From positions 1 to 64,000 of the forward strand of contig NZ_JADQDQ010000001.1 in assembly GCF_015694725.1 (NCBI RefSeq): a stretch of 64,000 nt of DNA, read 5' to 3'. Every line of letters starts with the position of its first letter. Within the stretch, counting starts at the first letter, position 1. Positions 17,874-27,397 of this stretch are shown piece after piece. The translations under genes and the position numbers were made by a program. The DNA is from Hymenobacter jeongseonensis (GTDB taxonomy: Bacteria; Bacteroidota; Bacteroidia; Cytophagales; Hymenobacteraceae). The notes beneath the pieces were generated by a model. It saw only the letters and a program-made list of their open reading frames with translations. It ran no database searches and had not been told where the DNA came from.

Positions 17874-19283
17874 CTAGCGCCGACGGTAGAGACCGGGAGT
17901 GCCCGTGGGTTCGTAGGAAGCAAATATGCTGGGCAACAACTGCTTGAGGCGCGGCACAATGGAAACCTGGTCGAGCAGGTAAGCGGGGGGAGTAGGGCCG
18001 ATGCGTTGGCTTATCCGCACTGCGGCCGCATATTCGCTCAGATGGCCGAAATCAACCTGCGAGAGGGCCCAGTCCAGGTAGGGCGTGGCGGGGCGGTTGT
18101 GGAAATAGGCGCGGTCGTCCTGGCCGAGGATGAGCAAGGTTTGGTTGCGTAGGGAGGCGTAGCGCGGGTCGGGCTGCAGGCCAAAGCGACTTTCGGCGGG
18201 CATGTGGAGCAAGGCTTCTAGGCGCGGCACATGCGCCCGATAACGCAGCACCACCGCCGCGTTGAGAATGAGCAGCAGCCCCAGCTCCAGCAGCCAGTTG
18301 TGCTGGTAGCGCTGCCACAAAAACAAGCTGAAATACGCCAGCGGCGGCAGCAGCAGCACCAGCACACCCGGTGCCGCGCCCTGCTCCACGGCCGCGGTGG
18401 CAACGCCTATTGCCAGCCACACGAGCATCATTTGCCGGAATTTCACTTGGAAAACCAACCCCAGCGAAGTGCCCAACGACCGCAGCAGGCCCAGCAACAG
18501 CACGATACCCGGCACCACCAATAGGCGCAGCTGCAAGCCAGCGGGCAGACCACTGGCAATCAAATCGGTAAGCCCCGGCTGCAAGTGAAACTGCACAAAG
18601 CCCGGCATTGCCCCGAAGTAAAAGAAAAAAGTAGCCAGCAGGGCATACGGGAAGAAAAACCCGCACAGCAGCAGCAAGGAGCTGCGGAAAGAATTGGCTG
18701 CAAAGATGACCACGGCAAACAGCCCGACTATCACGAACAAACTCAGCGGCAGGTAGCACAGTGCCGCCACGCCAATCAGAAAACCGGCCCGGAACAGGCG
18801 GCGGTTATCATACCCTTCGCGCGAGGTGGGCAGCAGGGCGCTCAGGGCAAATACGATGAAGGTGTGCCCCAGCAAAAGGGGCGAGAGCGTATCCAAATCG
18901 GTGCTCACGCTGCCGATTAGCAAGTACGTCAGGGCCGCTACGTAGCCGCGCTCGGGGTGCACATCGTAGCGGTTGAACACCAGGTTTAGGCGCAGGGCCT
19001 GCACCAGCAGCAACGCCAGCGCAAACACCCGGTAGAGCCACACCGGCCGCGACACCACGGCGTCGAGCACGGCAAAGGTGGCGGCGGCCAGCGGCGCGGT
19101 GCCATCGAAGAGGTCACGGTACGGCATGGCGCCGCCATGCAGCCGCTCGCCCACCAGCAGCGCCCGCAGCTCGGCCGCCGTCACGGGCAGGCCCAGCCAA
19201 AGCAGTGGCAGCCGCAGGGCCAGCACCAGCAGCAGCAGGGCCAGCAGCTGCGCAGGAAGAGAGCTTTTGAAAAAGCGAAGCAA
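17874..19283 (-). CDS. Polytopic membrane protein of unknown function
   Basis: About 10-11 hydrophobic helices fill most of this protein, with a C-terminal soluble part of about 120 residues. The segment LLVGERLHGGAMPYRDLFDG near the N-terminus resembles membrane glycosyltransferase-like or DUF6427-like proteins of Bacteroidota, where a short periplasmic Y-R-D motif follows the first helix. No ATG exists in the first hundred codons; I propose TTG at 19283, just before the first hydrophobic stretch. The frame is open up to 19403, so a longer product is possible. Substrate unknown. Confidence 0.75.
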   Translation of the reverse strand: MLRFFKSSLPAQLLALLLLVLALRLPLLWLGLPVTAAELRALLVGERLHGGAMPYRDLFDGTAPLAAATFAVLDAVVSRPVWLYRVFALALLLVQALRLNLVFNRYDVHPERGYVAALTYLLIGSVSTDLDTLSPLLLGHTFIVFALSALLPTSREGYDNRRLFRAGFLIGVAALCYLPLSLFVIVGLFAVVIFAANSFRSSLLLLCGFFFPYALLATFFFYFGAMPGFVQFHLQPGLTDLIASGLPAGLQLRLLVVPGIVLLLGLLRSLGTSLGLVFQVKFRQMMLVWLAIGVATAAVEQGAAPGVLVLLLPPLAYFSLFLWQRYQHNWLLELGLLLILNAAVVLRYRAHVPRLEALLHMPAESRFGLQPDPRYASLRNQTLLILGQDDRAYFHNRPATPYLDWALSQVDFGHLSEYAAAVRISQRIGPTPPAYLLDQVSIVPRLKQLLPSIFASYEPTGTPGLYRRR

Positions 19284-19409
19284 GTTTGGAGGGTTCTGGG
19301 GGCGGGTATCCGGTTTCGGGTTGTAAAGATTGAACGCAGTCGTACATATCAGTTCACCCGGCGCGGGCCACACCCGAAACAAGGCACAGGAAACCCGCAA
19401 CAAGAAACT

Positions 19410-19417
19410 TACCTTTG
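19410..19417 (+). promoter_or_regulatory. -7 box for rbfA
   Basis: TACCTTTG lies only 9 bases before the rbfA ATG at 19427, so the transcript should have almost no leader. No clear TTG element is found upstream. Confidence 0.5.
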
Positions 19418-19426
19418 CATCTTATT

Positions 19427-19849
19427 ATGGAAAGCAAACGACAACAAAAAATGGCCAGCCTGCTCCAGCAGGAGCTGGCCCAGGTGCTGCAGCGCGACTT
19501 ACCGCACCTCTTCGGCGGCGGCCTGGCGCCCGGCATCAGCTTGGTGCGCGTGACGCCCGACCTGGGCCAGGCCCGCGTGTACCTGAGCCTGCTCCTGGGC
19601 TCCGATGCCAACGACCGTCTCGAAATCATTCGCGAAAACGCCAAGGCCATCCGCCAGGCGCTGGCCAAGCGCATCCGCCAAACGGCCCGCGTGGTGCCCG
19701 AGCTCATCTTCTTTCATGACGACAGCGCGGCCTACGCCGCCCACATGGACCAAGTACTCGGCACGCTCGACATTCCGCCCGCGCCCAAAGACGACGCTTC
19801 CGACGAGGACGAAAAGCCCACCCGGCCGCGCTTGTTTAAGGGTGAATGA
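19427..19849 (+). CDS. rbfA: 30S ribosome-binding factor RbfA
   Basis: The 140-residue protein starts MESKRQQKMASLLQQELAQV and shows the RbfA KH-type fold with VRVTPDLGQARVYLSLL and the C-terminal part LRQ-like RIRQTARVVPELIFFHDDSA. RbfA acts in late 30S maturation on the 5' end of 16S rRNA. An acidic tail (DDASDEDEKPTRPR) follows. The ATG at 19427 is fixed by the promoter at 19410-19417. Confidence 0.93.
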   Translation: MESKRQQKMASLLQQELAQVLQRDLPHLFGGGLAPGISLVRVTPDLGQARVYLSLLLGSDANDRLEIIRENAKAIRQALAKRIRQTARVVPELIFFHDDSAAYAAHMDQVLGTLDIPPAPKDDASDEDEKPTRPRLFKGE

Positions 19850-19944
19850 GCGGGTAGGTGAAAGAGCGAATGACTGCGCTGCGGTCTTGTGCTCCTTCAT
19901 CCGCTCGGCCATTCACTCATTCACCCATTCGCTCCTTCACCGCA
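19850..19944. repeat. Short degenerate repeat between rbfA and the methyltransferase gene
   Basis: The gap is built of variants of GAATGAGCG and CATTCACTCATTCACCC on both strands; the first part (from 19850) is roughly complementary to the last part (19914-19940), so the RNA could fold into a long imperfect hairpin. The stretch is readable as an N-terminal extension of the next gene, but its repeat nature argues against that. Confidence 0.45.
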
Positions 19945-20754
19945 TTGTATTACGACCCGATTAAGAAGACGCTCGGCCAGGTTTTTAACCGCACGCCGTG
20001 GCTGCGCCGACTGTTTTATCATTTGCTGGATTTGCTCCTGCTGCGCACCTGGCACGTGCACCGCGAGCTGCGCCAATGGGCCAAAGGCCGGACCCAGGAA
20101 CCGCTCAACATTCTCGACGCGGGCTCGGGCTACGGGCAGTACACGTACTGGCTGAGCGGGCTGAGCGCCAAGTGGAACATCCTGGCCGTGGACGTGAAAG
20201 ACGACCAGGTGGCCGACTCCAACCAGTTTTTTCGGCAGATTGGCCGCCGCAACGTACAGTTTGCGGTGCAAGATTTAGTGCTTTACCAGGAGCCCAACTC
20301 GTTTGATTTGGCCTTGTCCGTGGACGTGATGGAGCACATTCTGGAAGACGTGGAGGTGTTCCGCAACATCCACGCTTCGCTGAAAAACGGCGGCATGCTG
20401 CTCATTTCCACGCCCAGCGACCAAGGCGGTTCCGACGTGCACGACGACGGCGAAACCAGCTTCATCGAAGAGCACGTGCGCGACGGCTACAACATCCGCG
20501 AAATTCAGCAGAAGCTCAGCACGGCCGGTTTTGAGCGCATCGAAGCCCGCTACGCCTACGGCGAGCCGGGCCAGATTTCCTGGCGCCTGAGCATGAAATA
20601 CCCCATCCTGATGCTGGGCAAATCGCGCCTGTTTTTTCTGGTCCTGCCGTTCTACTATCTCATCACGTTCCCGTTCTGCTTACTACTGAACTGGCTCGAT
20701 GCCCGCACCGTTCACGACTCGGGCACGGGACTCATTGTGAAGGCCTGGAAGTAA
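19945..20754 (+). CDS. Class I SAM-dependent methyltransferase
   Basis: The core has the SAM-binding glycine loop ILDAGSGYGQYTYWL (motif I), an acidic residue in LAVDVKDDQ (motif II) and DLALSVDVMEHI (motif III/IV), all typical of class I methyltransferases. A C-terminal hydrophobic hairpin (FFLVLPFYYLITFPFCLLL) suggests membrane attachment, so a lipid or envelope substrate is plausible. I propose TTG at 19945 (product begins with YYDPIKKTLG) because upstream codons lie in a repeat; the frame itself is open to 19858. About 269 residues. Confidence 0.8.
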   Translation: MYYDPIKKTLGQVFNRTPWLRRLFYHLLDLLLLRTWHVHRELRQWAKGRTQEPLNILDAGSGYGQYTYWLSGLSAKWNILAVDVKDDQVADSNQFFRQIGRRNVQFAVQDLVLYQEPNSFDLALSVDVMEHILEDVEVFRNIHASLKNGGMLLISTPSDQGGSDVHDDGETSFIEEHVRDGYNIREIQQKLSTAGFERIEARYAYGEPGQISWRLSMKYPILMLGKSRLFFLVLPFYYLITFPFCLLLNWLDARTVHDSGTGLIVKAWK

Positions 20755-20858
20755 AATATCGGGCCTGGCTGAAGTCAACAGTGATGCATGCGGTAGCTTT
20801 ACCCAGAATTACTTTCCTGCTAAACCGGGCCCTCGCGTACCCTATCCAAACTTTTTAG

Positions 20859-22091
20859 GTGAACGTTCCCTTCCTCATTGCCCAGCGCTACTTTCGTTCC
20901 AAGAACAAGCGCAACATCATCACCATCATCTCGAACATTTCGATGATTGGGGTGGCGGTGGGCACGGCTGCGCTTATCATTGTGCTGTCGGTGTTCAACG
21001 GGCTGGAGGACTTGGTGCGCACGCTCTACGGCAAGTCGGACCCGAACCTGGTCATTTCCGCTGCCAAGGGCAAGGCGTTTGACGTGGACCGCACCTTCCT
21101 GATGAAGTTGGAAAGGATGCCCGGCGTGGCCTTGGTCACCGAAGTTATCGAGGACAACGCCCTGCTGCAATACCACGACCGCCAGATGGTGGTGAAGATG
21201 CGCGGCCTGAGCGACAATTACTTCGGCCAAAGCCAGATTGACGCCAATATCAAAGAAGGCGACCACCGCCTGCGCCGCGACAGCCTGGAAGTTGCTTTGG
21301 TGGGCGCCGGCGTGCAGCACGAGCTCAGCATTACGCTCAACAACCGTTTGGCGCCTATGCGCCTGCTGTACCCGCGCAACACGCCAGGCAAAAAAACGCT
21401 TAGCATGAACCCCGAAAATGCGTTCAACGAGCAAAACCTGATTGCCGGCGGCGTCTTCCTCATCGAGCAGCACATCGACGACAGCTACATTTTCGTGCCC
21501 ATCAGCTTCGCCCAGCGCCTGCTGGGCTACAGCACTCGCCGCACGGCACTATACGTGAAAGTGGGCGCCAGCTTCGAGATAGAACAGGTAAAGGCCCAGC
21601 TGCGCCAGCAACTCGGGCCGGGTTTCAAGGTGCAGGATTCGGACGAGCAGCACGTGAGCCTGTTCAAGGCCATTAAGGTGGAGAAATTGTTCGTTTTCAT
21701 CACCTTCACCCTCATTTTGCTCATTGCCTCGCTCAATATTTTCTTTTCCTTGTCGATGCTGGTGATTGACAAAAAGAAAGACATTTCCGTGCTCATGGCC
21801 ATGGGCGCGACGCAGAAAACGGTGCGGCACACATTCCTGCTAGTGGGCGCCATTGTGGCGCTGGTGGGGGCGACGGTGGGCCTGGTTTTTGGCGTGACGC
21901 TGTGCTGGCTGCAGCAGCACTTTGGCTTCGTGAGCATGGGCATGGCCACGAGTGTGGTGGATGCATACCCGGTAAAAATGCAGCTTTCGGACCTAATTTT
22001 TACCTGCGCGTCCATCATCTTCATCACCTTAGCAGTAAGCATTCGGCCAGCGCTGAATGCGAGCAGGTTGGGCCTGCGTGAGAATTTATAA
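20859..22091 (+). CDS. FtsX-like ABC transporter permease (LolC/LolE type)
   Basis: The 410-residue protein, with a GTG start, has one N-terminal membrane helix (residues about 22-45: IITIISNISMIGVAVGTAAL), a large periplasmic domain (about 46-270) and three C-terminal helices. This is the topology of LolC/LolE and FtsX. The opening RYFRSKN is typical of the LolC/E family, which releases lipoproteins from the inner membrane to LolA with the ATPase LolD. No ATPase gene is adjacent, so its partner is encoded elsewhere. Confidence 0.9.
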   Translation: MNVPFLIAQRYFRSKNKRNIITIISNISMIGVAVGTAALIIVLSVFNGLEDLVRTLYGKSDPNLVISAAKGKAFDVDRTFLMKLERMPGVALVTEVIEDNALLQYHDRQMVVKMRGLSDNYFGQSQIDANIKEGDHRLRRDSLEVALVGAGVQHELSITLNNRLAPMRLLYPRNTPGKKTLSMNPENAFNEQNLIAGGVFLIEQHIDDSYIFVPISFAQRLLGYSTRRTALYVKVGASFEIEQVKAQLRQQLGPGFKVQDSDEQHVSLFKAIKVEKLFVFITFTLILLIASLNIFFSLSMLVIDKKKDISVLMAMGATQKTVRHTFLLVGAIVALVGATVGLVFGVTLCWLQQHFGFVSMGMATSVVDAYPVKMQLSDLIFTCASIIFITLAVSIRPALNASRLGLRENL

Positions 22092-22211
22092 TTTCCCGTG
22101 CATCCCTTGGCGCCCGCAGCCGTAAGGGCCTAACCTTCCTTCTCCGCTGCAAAGCTCCACCGTGCCCGTTTCCGCTTTCAGCCCTACCTTGCGCTTCACG
22201 CGTGTCCGGCT

Positions 22212-25190
22212 ATGAAAGTATCTACCTCAGAACCGTTTCAGATTGTTTACTCGCTCTTCGAGCACGAGTTCCTCGGCCACTTGTTCGCGGCCTACGTGGT
22301 GCAGCTGGGTCCGCGCGACCAATTAACGCTGCTGCACCAAACGGTTTCGGGCAAAAACGTGCACGAATTCGCGGAAGGCCTCGACCAAACCGACTTCGAG
22401 TTGGTGGAACTGTGCGACCAGATTCAGCAGGAAGCAGTGGTCAAAGAATTCTGGCCCCGCAAGATTGCCACGGCCGAATTTTTCCTGAAAACCTACAACG
22501 CCGAGAAAGGCGATAAACCGCTGCAGGAAGTGATTGCCCGGCACGTGCAGACGCGTATGGCCGCGCTGCTGGCGCGGCTGGCGGGCAAGCGCGTGTTCAT
22601 CATGGGCCGCGACGGCGAGCCGACGTGGAAGGAAATCGGCTTGGCGCCGGCCAAGGCGTCCATCCTCTTCCACTTCCGCCGCAACGAGGAAGGCACGCAC
22701 TACTTCCCCACCATTCAGTACCAGAACCAGCGCCTCGACTTTCAGTACAAGGATGCGCTGCTGGTGTGCCTGCAGCCGGCCTGGCTGCTCCTGGGCGACT
22801 TGCTCTACTCTTTCCGCACCGAAGTAGACGGGCGCAAGCTGCTGCCGTTTCTGAAGAAAAAATTCATTGTGGTGCCCCGGCAGGTGGAGGAAAGCTATTT
22901 TCAGAAGTTTGTGGCGCCGCTCATGGAATCGTTTGAGGTGCACGCCCGCGGGTTCGACATTCGGTCGGAGCGCTACGTGGCACGGCCGCGGCTCACCTTC
23001 AGCGATGCCCTGCCGGCGGCGCCCGCTCCCGAAGCGCCCGTGCGCCCGCCCGGACCGCCGCGTCGGGGCCGCATTCCACTGCCCAAGCCCGTGGCGCCGG
23101 TGCTCACGGGCAGCGAAGCCGAGCAAATCCATTTCGAGCTGAGTTTCCGCTACGGCCCGCACCTCATGCCGCTGGGCACGGATAAACCCGTAAGCGTGCG
23201 GCTGGAAAAAACGGCCGACAGCTACGTGTTTCACCGATTGCTCCGCAACCCGGAGCAGGAGCAAGCCACGGTGGCCGAACTAAATGAACGCCTGCTCATT
23301 GTAGAAAACGGCCACGCCACCCTGCCCAAGGGCGAAGCCTTTAAGTGGCTGCACGACAACACGCCCGTGCTCATGGAACTGGGCTACACCGTGGAAGCGG
23401 CCTCGACGGCCACCAAGAGCTACTTCATTGGCCCCACCAGTGTGCACGTGGGCATTCAGGAAGCCGGCGACTGGTTTGATGTGCGCGGCACGGTGCGTTT
23501 TGGCGACATCGAGGTGCCGTTTATCCGGCTGCGCGGGCACATTCTGCAGCGGCGGCGCGAGTTTAAACTGCCCAACGGCCAGATTGCCATCATCCCCGAA
23601 GAGTGGTTTACGGACTATTTGGAGCTGTTTGCCTTTGGCGAAGAGACGGAGGAAGGCCTCAACCTGCGCCGCCACCACCTGGCCCTGGTAGCCGATTTGC
23701 AGAGCAACGAGCTGGCCACGGTGCGCATGGGCCGCAAGCTGGCCAAGCTGCGCGACTTTGCCGAGGTAGAAGACCATCCGCTACCCACCGGCTTTTTGGG
23801 TGAGTTGCGGCCCTACCAAAAAGCCGGGTACAACTGGCTGCGCTTCGTGCAAGACTACCATTTCGGGGGCTGCCTGGCCGATGACATGGGCTTGGGCAAA
23901 ACCATTCAGACGCTGGCCATGCTGCAGCAGCGCTGCGAAAGCGGCGACGCGCAGGGCGCCGCGTCGCTGCTGGTGTTGCCAACTTCGCTGGTTTTCAACT
24001 GGCTGAACGAGGCGCAGAAGTTCACTCCCGACCTCCGGATTCTGGCTTACACCGGCACCTACCGCGACAAAAACCCCGACCGGTTTGCCGATTACGACGT
24101 CGTGCTGACCAGCTACGGCATCGTGCGCCTGGACACCGAAATGCTGGCCAGCTACAAGTTCGACTACGTAATTCTGGACGAATCGCAGGCCATCAAAAAC
24201 CCGTCGTCGACCACGTCGCAGGCCGTGCGGCAGCTGCGCTCCAAGCACCGGCTCATTCTCACGGGCACGCCCGTGGAAAACAGCACCATGGACCTGTGGT
24301 CGCAGATGTCGTTCATCAACCCCGGCCTGCTGGGAACCCAGGCTTTTTTTCGCAAGGAATTCCTCAAGCCCATCGAGAAACATCAGGACGAAGGCCGCAC
24401 GCGGCGCCTGCACGCCCTCATCAAACCCTTCATCCTACGCCGGCACAAGGCCCAAGTAGCCAAAGAATTGCCCGACAAAACCGAGCAGCTCAGCTACTGC
24501 CCCATGACCGAGGAGCAAGCCCACGCCTACGAGGAAACCAAAAGCTTTTACCGCAACAAAATCCTGCGCAACCTCGATGAGAACGGGCCGGCCAGCACCC
24601 AGTTTTTGCTGCTGCAAGGCCTGACTCGCCTGCGCCAGATTGCCAACCACCCACGCTTGGCCGACGAGACGTACACCCACGACTCGGGCAAGCTGCGCGA
24701 GGTGCTGCGCATGATTCGCAACGTGGTAGCGGAAGGGCACAAAGTTCTGGTTTTTAGTCAGTTTGTGCAGCACCTGTCCTTGGTGCGCGCGGGCTTGGAT
24801 GAGCGCCAGATGCCGTATGCTTACCTGGACGGAGCCACCCGGGACCGGCCCGCCGAAGTGGCCCGCTTTCAGGACAACGAGGACCTTAAAATTTTCCTCA
24901 TCAGTCTGAAAGCCGGTGGCGTGGGCCTCAACCTCACTGCGGCCGACTACGTCTTCATCCTCGACCCGTGGTGGAACCCGGCCGTGGAAGCCCAAGCCGT
25001 AGACCGCGCCCACCGCATTGGGCAGCAACGGCCGGTTTTCACCTACAAATTCATCACCCAGGGCACGGTAGAGGAAAAAATCCTGGCCTTGCAGCGCCGC
25101 AAGCTGGCCTTGGTGAGCGAGTTGATTGCAACCGACGAGGCAGTAATCAAGCACCTCACCCGGGCAGATATTGAGGAGTTACTGGGTTAA
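22212..25190 (+). CDS. SNF2-family helicase/ATPase (no SWIM finger)
   Basis: The 992-residue protein has a long N-terminal region (about 1-530) without recognised domains, including a Pro-rich linker (about 270-295), then the SNF2 core: RPYQKAGYNWL, Walker A ADDMGLGKT (near residue 557), Walker B DESQAIKN (near 655), LTGTPVEN, and the C-terminal helicase half with FSQF, GGVGLNLTAADYV and RAHRIGQ (near 930). Such bacterial Snf2 proteins translocate on double-stranded DNA; RapA is the best known. No restriction, DISARM or other defence partner is adjacent. A paralogue lies at 56397-59786. Confidence 0.92.
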   Translation: MKVSTSEPFQIVYSLFEHEFLGHLFAAYVVQLGPRDQLTLLHQTVSGKNVHEFAEGLDQTDFELVELCDQIQQEAVVKEFWPRKIATAEFFLKTYNAEKGDKPLQEVIARHVQTRMAALLARLAGKRVFIMGRDGEPTWKEIGLAPAKASILFHFRRNEEGTHYFPTIQYQNQRLDFQYKDALLVCLQPAWLLLGDLLYSFRTEVDGRKLLPFLKKKFIVVPRQVEESYFQKFVAPLMESFEVHARGFDIRSERYVARPRLTFSDALPAAPAPEAPVRPPGPPRRGRIPLPKPVAPVLTGSEAEQIHFELSFRYGPHLMPLGTDKPVSVRLEKTADSYVFHRLLRNPEQEQATVAELNERLLIVENGHATLPKGEAFKWLHDNTPVLMELGYTVEAASTATKSYFIGPTSVHVGIQEAGDWFDVRGTVRFGDIEVPFIRLRGHILQRRREFKLPNGQIAIIPEEWFTDYLELFAFGEETEEGLNLRRHHLALVADLQSNELATVRMGRKLAKLRDFAEVEDHPLPTGFLGELRPYQKAGYNWLRFVQDYHFGGCLADDMGLGKTIQTLAMLQQRCESGDAQGAASLLVLPTSLVFNWLNEAQKFTPDLRILAYTGTYRDKNPDRFADYDVVLTSYGIVRLDTEMLASYKFDYVILDESQAIKNPSSTTSQAVRQLRSKHRLILTGTPVENSTMDLWSQMSFINPGLLGTQAFFRKEFLKPIEKHQDEGRTRRLHALIKPFILRRHKAQVAKELPDKTEQLSYCPMTEEQAHAYEETKSFYRNKILRNLDENGPASTQFLLLQGLTRLRQIANHPRLADETYTHDSGKLREVLRMIRNVVAEGHKVLVFSQFVQHLSLVRAGLDERQMPYAYLDGATRDRPAEVARFQDNEDLKIFLISLKAGGVGLNLTAADYVFILDPWWNPAVEAQAVDRAHRIGQQRPVFTYKFITQGTVEEKILALQRRKLALVSELIATDEAVIKHLTRADIEELLG

Positions 25191-25352
25191 TAATTGTTTT
25201 TTAATTTTTCGAGCCCCCCGATAAACTACCGAAGCGGCCGTCCTCTTTTTTAACAGGCGCTTGCATTTTCTCTCACCCGCCTTTCGTTTTTTCCCATAAA
25301 CGAGGGTGCACTTTCCCCCAAGACCGTATTGCTAACGTCCGGGCTGCTGTTT

Positions 25353-27338
25353 ATGAAGGCTTTTCTGACGCTGGTTTTTCTACTTTTCGTGTTTCCGGCC
25401 GTGCTCCATGCCCAACCGGAAACGGCCGGGGCCCCGGTGGTATACGCTGATGCCAGTGGCCGCTACCAACTCGCGTATCCCCGGAGCTGGCAGTTGCGAA
25501 AGCGCGGCGATGGCACCGAGGCCACGTTCTACCCCGGGACGCCATCTCCGGCTGCTTCCGCCATCGTCACCCTGACGTCGCAGGTGCTATCTGAACAGCT
25601 TAAAGATTTAAAGCTCACCGCTTACGGGGGACTGGATTCGATGTGGCGCCGTATCCAGCGGATGCCCCGGGCGCAGGTGCTTGGCCTCGAGCAGCAGGAC
25701 TTTGGCAGCTACGAGGAAGTGCGCTACGAGTACAGCTACTTGCCTGGGCCACCGGCCGCGGCCCGCACCCACGTGGTGGGACGGCGCATCTGGCGCGGAG
25801 GCTACCAATTTCAGATTGAGTACCGCGGCGAAATTCAAGAGGACGGCCGCTACTTCGCCGAGGGAAAGCAACTGGTCGGTTCGTTCGCATTCACTGAAAA
25901 GTCGTGGCCCAGCCGCCGCTATGCCGCGCAGATGTGCGACGACAAACTCTACGGCATTGCGGCCATTCGCTACCACAACGGCAACTGGGAGGACGATTGC
26001 CGCACCATTCACGAGTTTGCCAACAACGACCTGACCGATGCGCCGGTGGTGCACCGGCAGGCCTTACCCTTCCAGTCGTACGCGCTGGCCAAAGGCTTCG
26101 ACAACTGCCTGTACTCCGTCACAAAAGCCCCCACCGACGCCCCGGAGCTGGTGTACCGCTACGACCCAGCTACCCGCAAGGGCGCTTACACCGCGTGGCG
26201 GCTGCCGCCCCAGGGCCCCGATAACGTCTGGATTTCGGCGGCGACGGATGACAAAGGGGACTTGTTTTTCATGACTTCCGATGCCAATCGGCTGATAAAA
26301 GTCAGCCCTGCCACAGGCGTAGTAACGCCCATTTGGTACGTCGACCCCATTCAAAAAGCGCCTTTTTACCCGACCATTGCCTTTTCGGGCGCCGGCACGC
26401 ACGGCAACTTTTGTTTGGACGACGCCAACACGATGTACCTGGTGTACAGCACCGACGGCTCCCTGCTCAAGATCGACCTGAAAACCCAACGGCCCACACC
26501 TGAGATGATGCCGCTCGGCGGCTTGCCCAAGAAAGGCGGCTACAGCGACCTGCTGATGCAGAACGACCGTGCGGGCCGCCGCCGCCTCTACCTGGCCGGT
26601 CCCAAATCGGTGTACAAGGTGGACCTGGCTAGGAAGCGCGCCACGCTCGTGCGCAAGGGCACTTACACCGACCTCGCGGGCTGCAATCTTTTCCGCATTG
26701 TGCCGCGGCCTGCCCCGGCGCCCCCGCCGCCCACCACTGCTTTGTGGCGTGGCCGCGTGCTGAACGCTGCCACTTACCAGCCGCTGCCTCAGGCGCAGCT
26801 GCGCTTGGGCCTCAGCGGGTTTGGCAAAGTGGTGCGGCTGAGCCCGGAAGGTGCTTTTTCGTACGCCGCGAAGCCCGGGGTGACCCACAGCTACCGCGCC
26901 CAGCTCACTGGCTACATCGCGGCCGATAGCACTTGGATGGCTGCTCCCGGCTCTCTGGTGCGGGACATTTTGCTCCAACCACTGGCCGTGGGCGCCACCG
27001 TTCAGCTCGACAATGTTCAGTTTGAGCAGGGCCAGGCCGTATTGCTCCCAACTTCTTTTTCAGCCCTTGATAAATTGGTGAGTTTGATGACCGAAAACCC
27101 GCGCATGACCATTGAGTTGCGCGGCCACACCGACAACGTGGGGCCGCCGGAGAAGAACGTGGTGCTCAGCGAACAGCGCGTGGGCACGGTGAAGGAATAC
27201 CTGGTGGGCCACGGCATTGGCGAAGCCCGCATCAGCGGCATTGGCTTGGGAGGCGCCCAACCCGCCGCCAGCAACGACCAGGAGTACACCCGCAAGCTCA
27301 ACCGGAGGGTTGAATTCCGAATAACCGGCCTGCAATAG
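25353..27338 (+). CDS. Secreted OmpA-domain protein
   Basis: The 661-residue protein has a signal peptide (MKAFLTLVFLLFVFPAVLHA), a first domain (about 25-170) that resembles PsbP/DUF-type lipocalin-like folds, a middle region (about 200-450) with repeated beta-propeller-like segments (LFFMTSDANRLIKVSPATGV), a short carboxypeptidase-regulatory-like beta domain (about 465-550) and a C-terminal OmpA domain (about 555-661) with RGHTDNVG, LSEQRVGTVKEYLVGHGI and NRRVEF that binds peptidoglycan. It is probably an outer-membrane-linked periplasmic protein. I chose the ATG at 25353 for the signal peptide. Confidence 0.87.
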   Translation: MKAFLTLVFLLFVFPAVLHAQPETAGAPVVYADASGRYQLAYPRSWQLRKRGDGTEATFYPGTPSPAASAIVTLTSQVLSEQLKDLKLTAYGGLDSMWRRIQRMPRAQVLGLEQQDFGSYEEVRYEYSYLPGPPAAARTHVVGRRIWRGGYQFQIEYRGEIQEDGRYFAEGKQLVGSFAFTEKSWPSRRYAAQMCDDKLYGIAAIRYHNGNWEDDCRTIHEFANNDLTDAPVVHRQALPFQSYALAKGFDNCLYSVTKAPTDAPELVYRYDPATRKGAYTAWRLPPQGPDNVWISAATDDKGDLFFMTSDANRLIKVSPATGVVTPIWYVDPIQKAPFYPTIAFSGAGTHGNFCLDDANTMYLVYSTDGSLLKIDLKTQRPTPEMMPLGGLPKKGGYSDLLMQNDRAGRRRLYLAGPKSVYKVDLARKRATLVRKGTYTDLAGCNLFRIVPRPAPAPPPPTTALWRGRVLNAATYQPLPQAQLRLGLSGFGKVVRLSPEGAFSYAAKPGVTHSYRAQLTGYIAADSTWMAAPGSLVRDILLQPLAVGATVQLDNVQFEQGQAVLLPTSFSALDKLVSLMTENPRMTIELRGHTDNVGPPEKNVVLSEQRVGTVKEYLVGHGIGEARISGIGLGGAQPAASNDQEYTRKLNRRVEFRITGLQ

Positions 27339-27397
27339 CCCGCCTCCAAGCAGGGGCGGCAAACAAAGCCCGGCCCGAGCCGTTGTGCTGACTACTT

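Noticed and set aside
22212..25190. Defence island (DISARM-like or Gabija-like) around the SNF2 gene
   Set aside because: No methyltransferase, PLD, nuclease or other defence gene is adjacent; the neighbours are a permease and an OmpA-domain protein.
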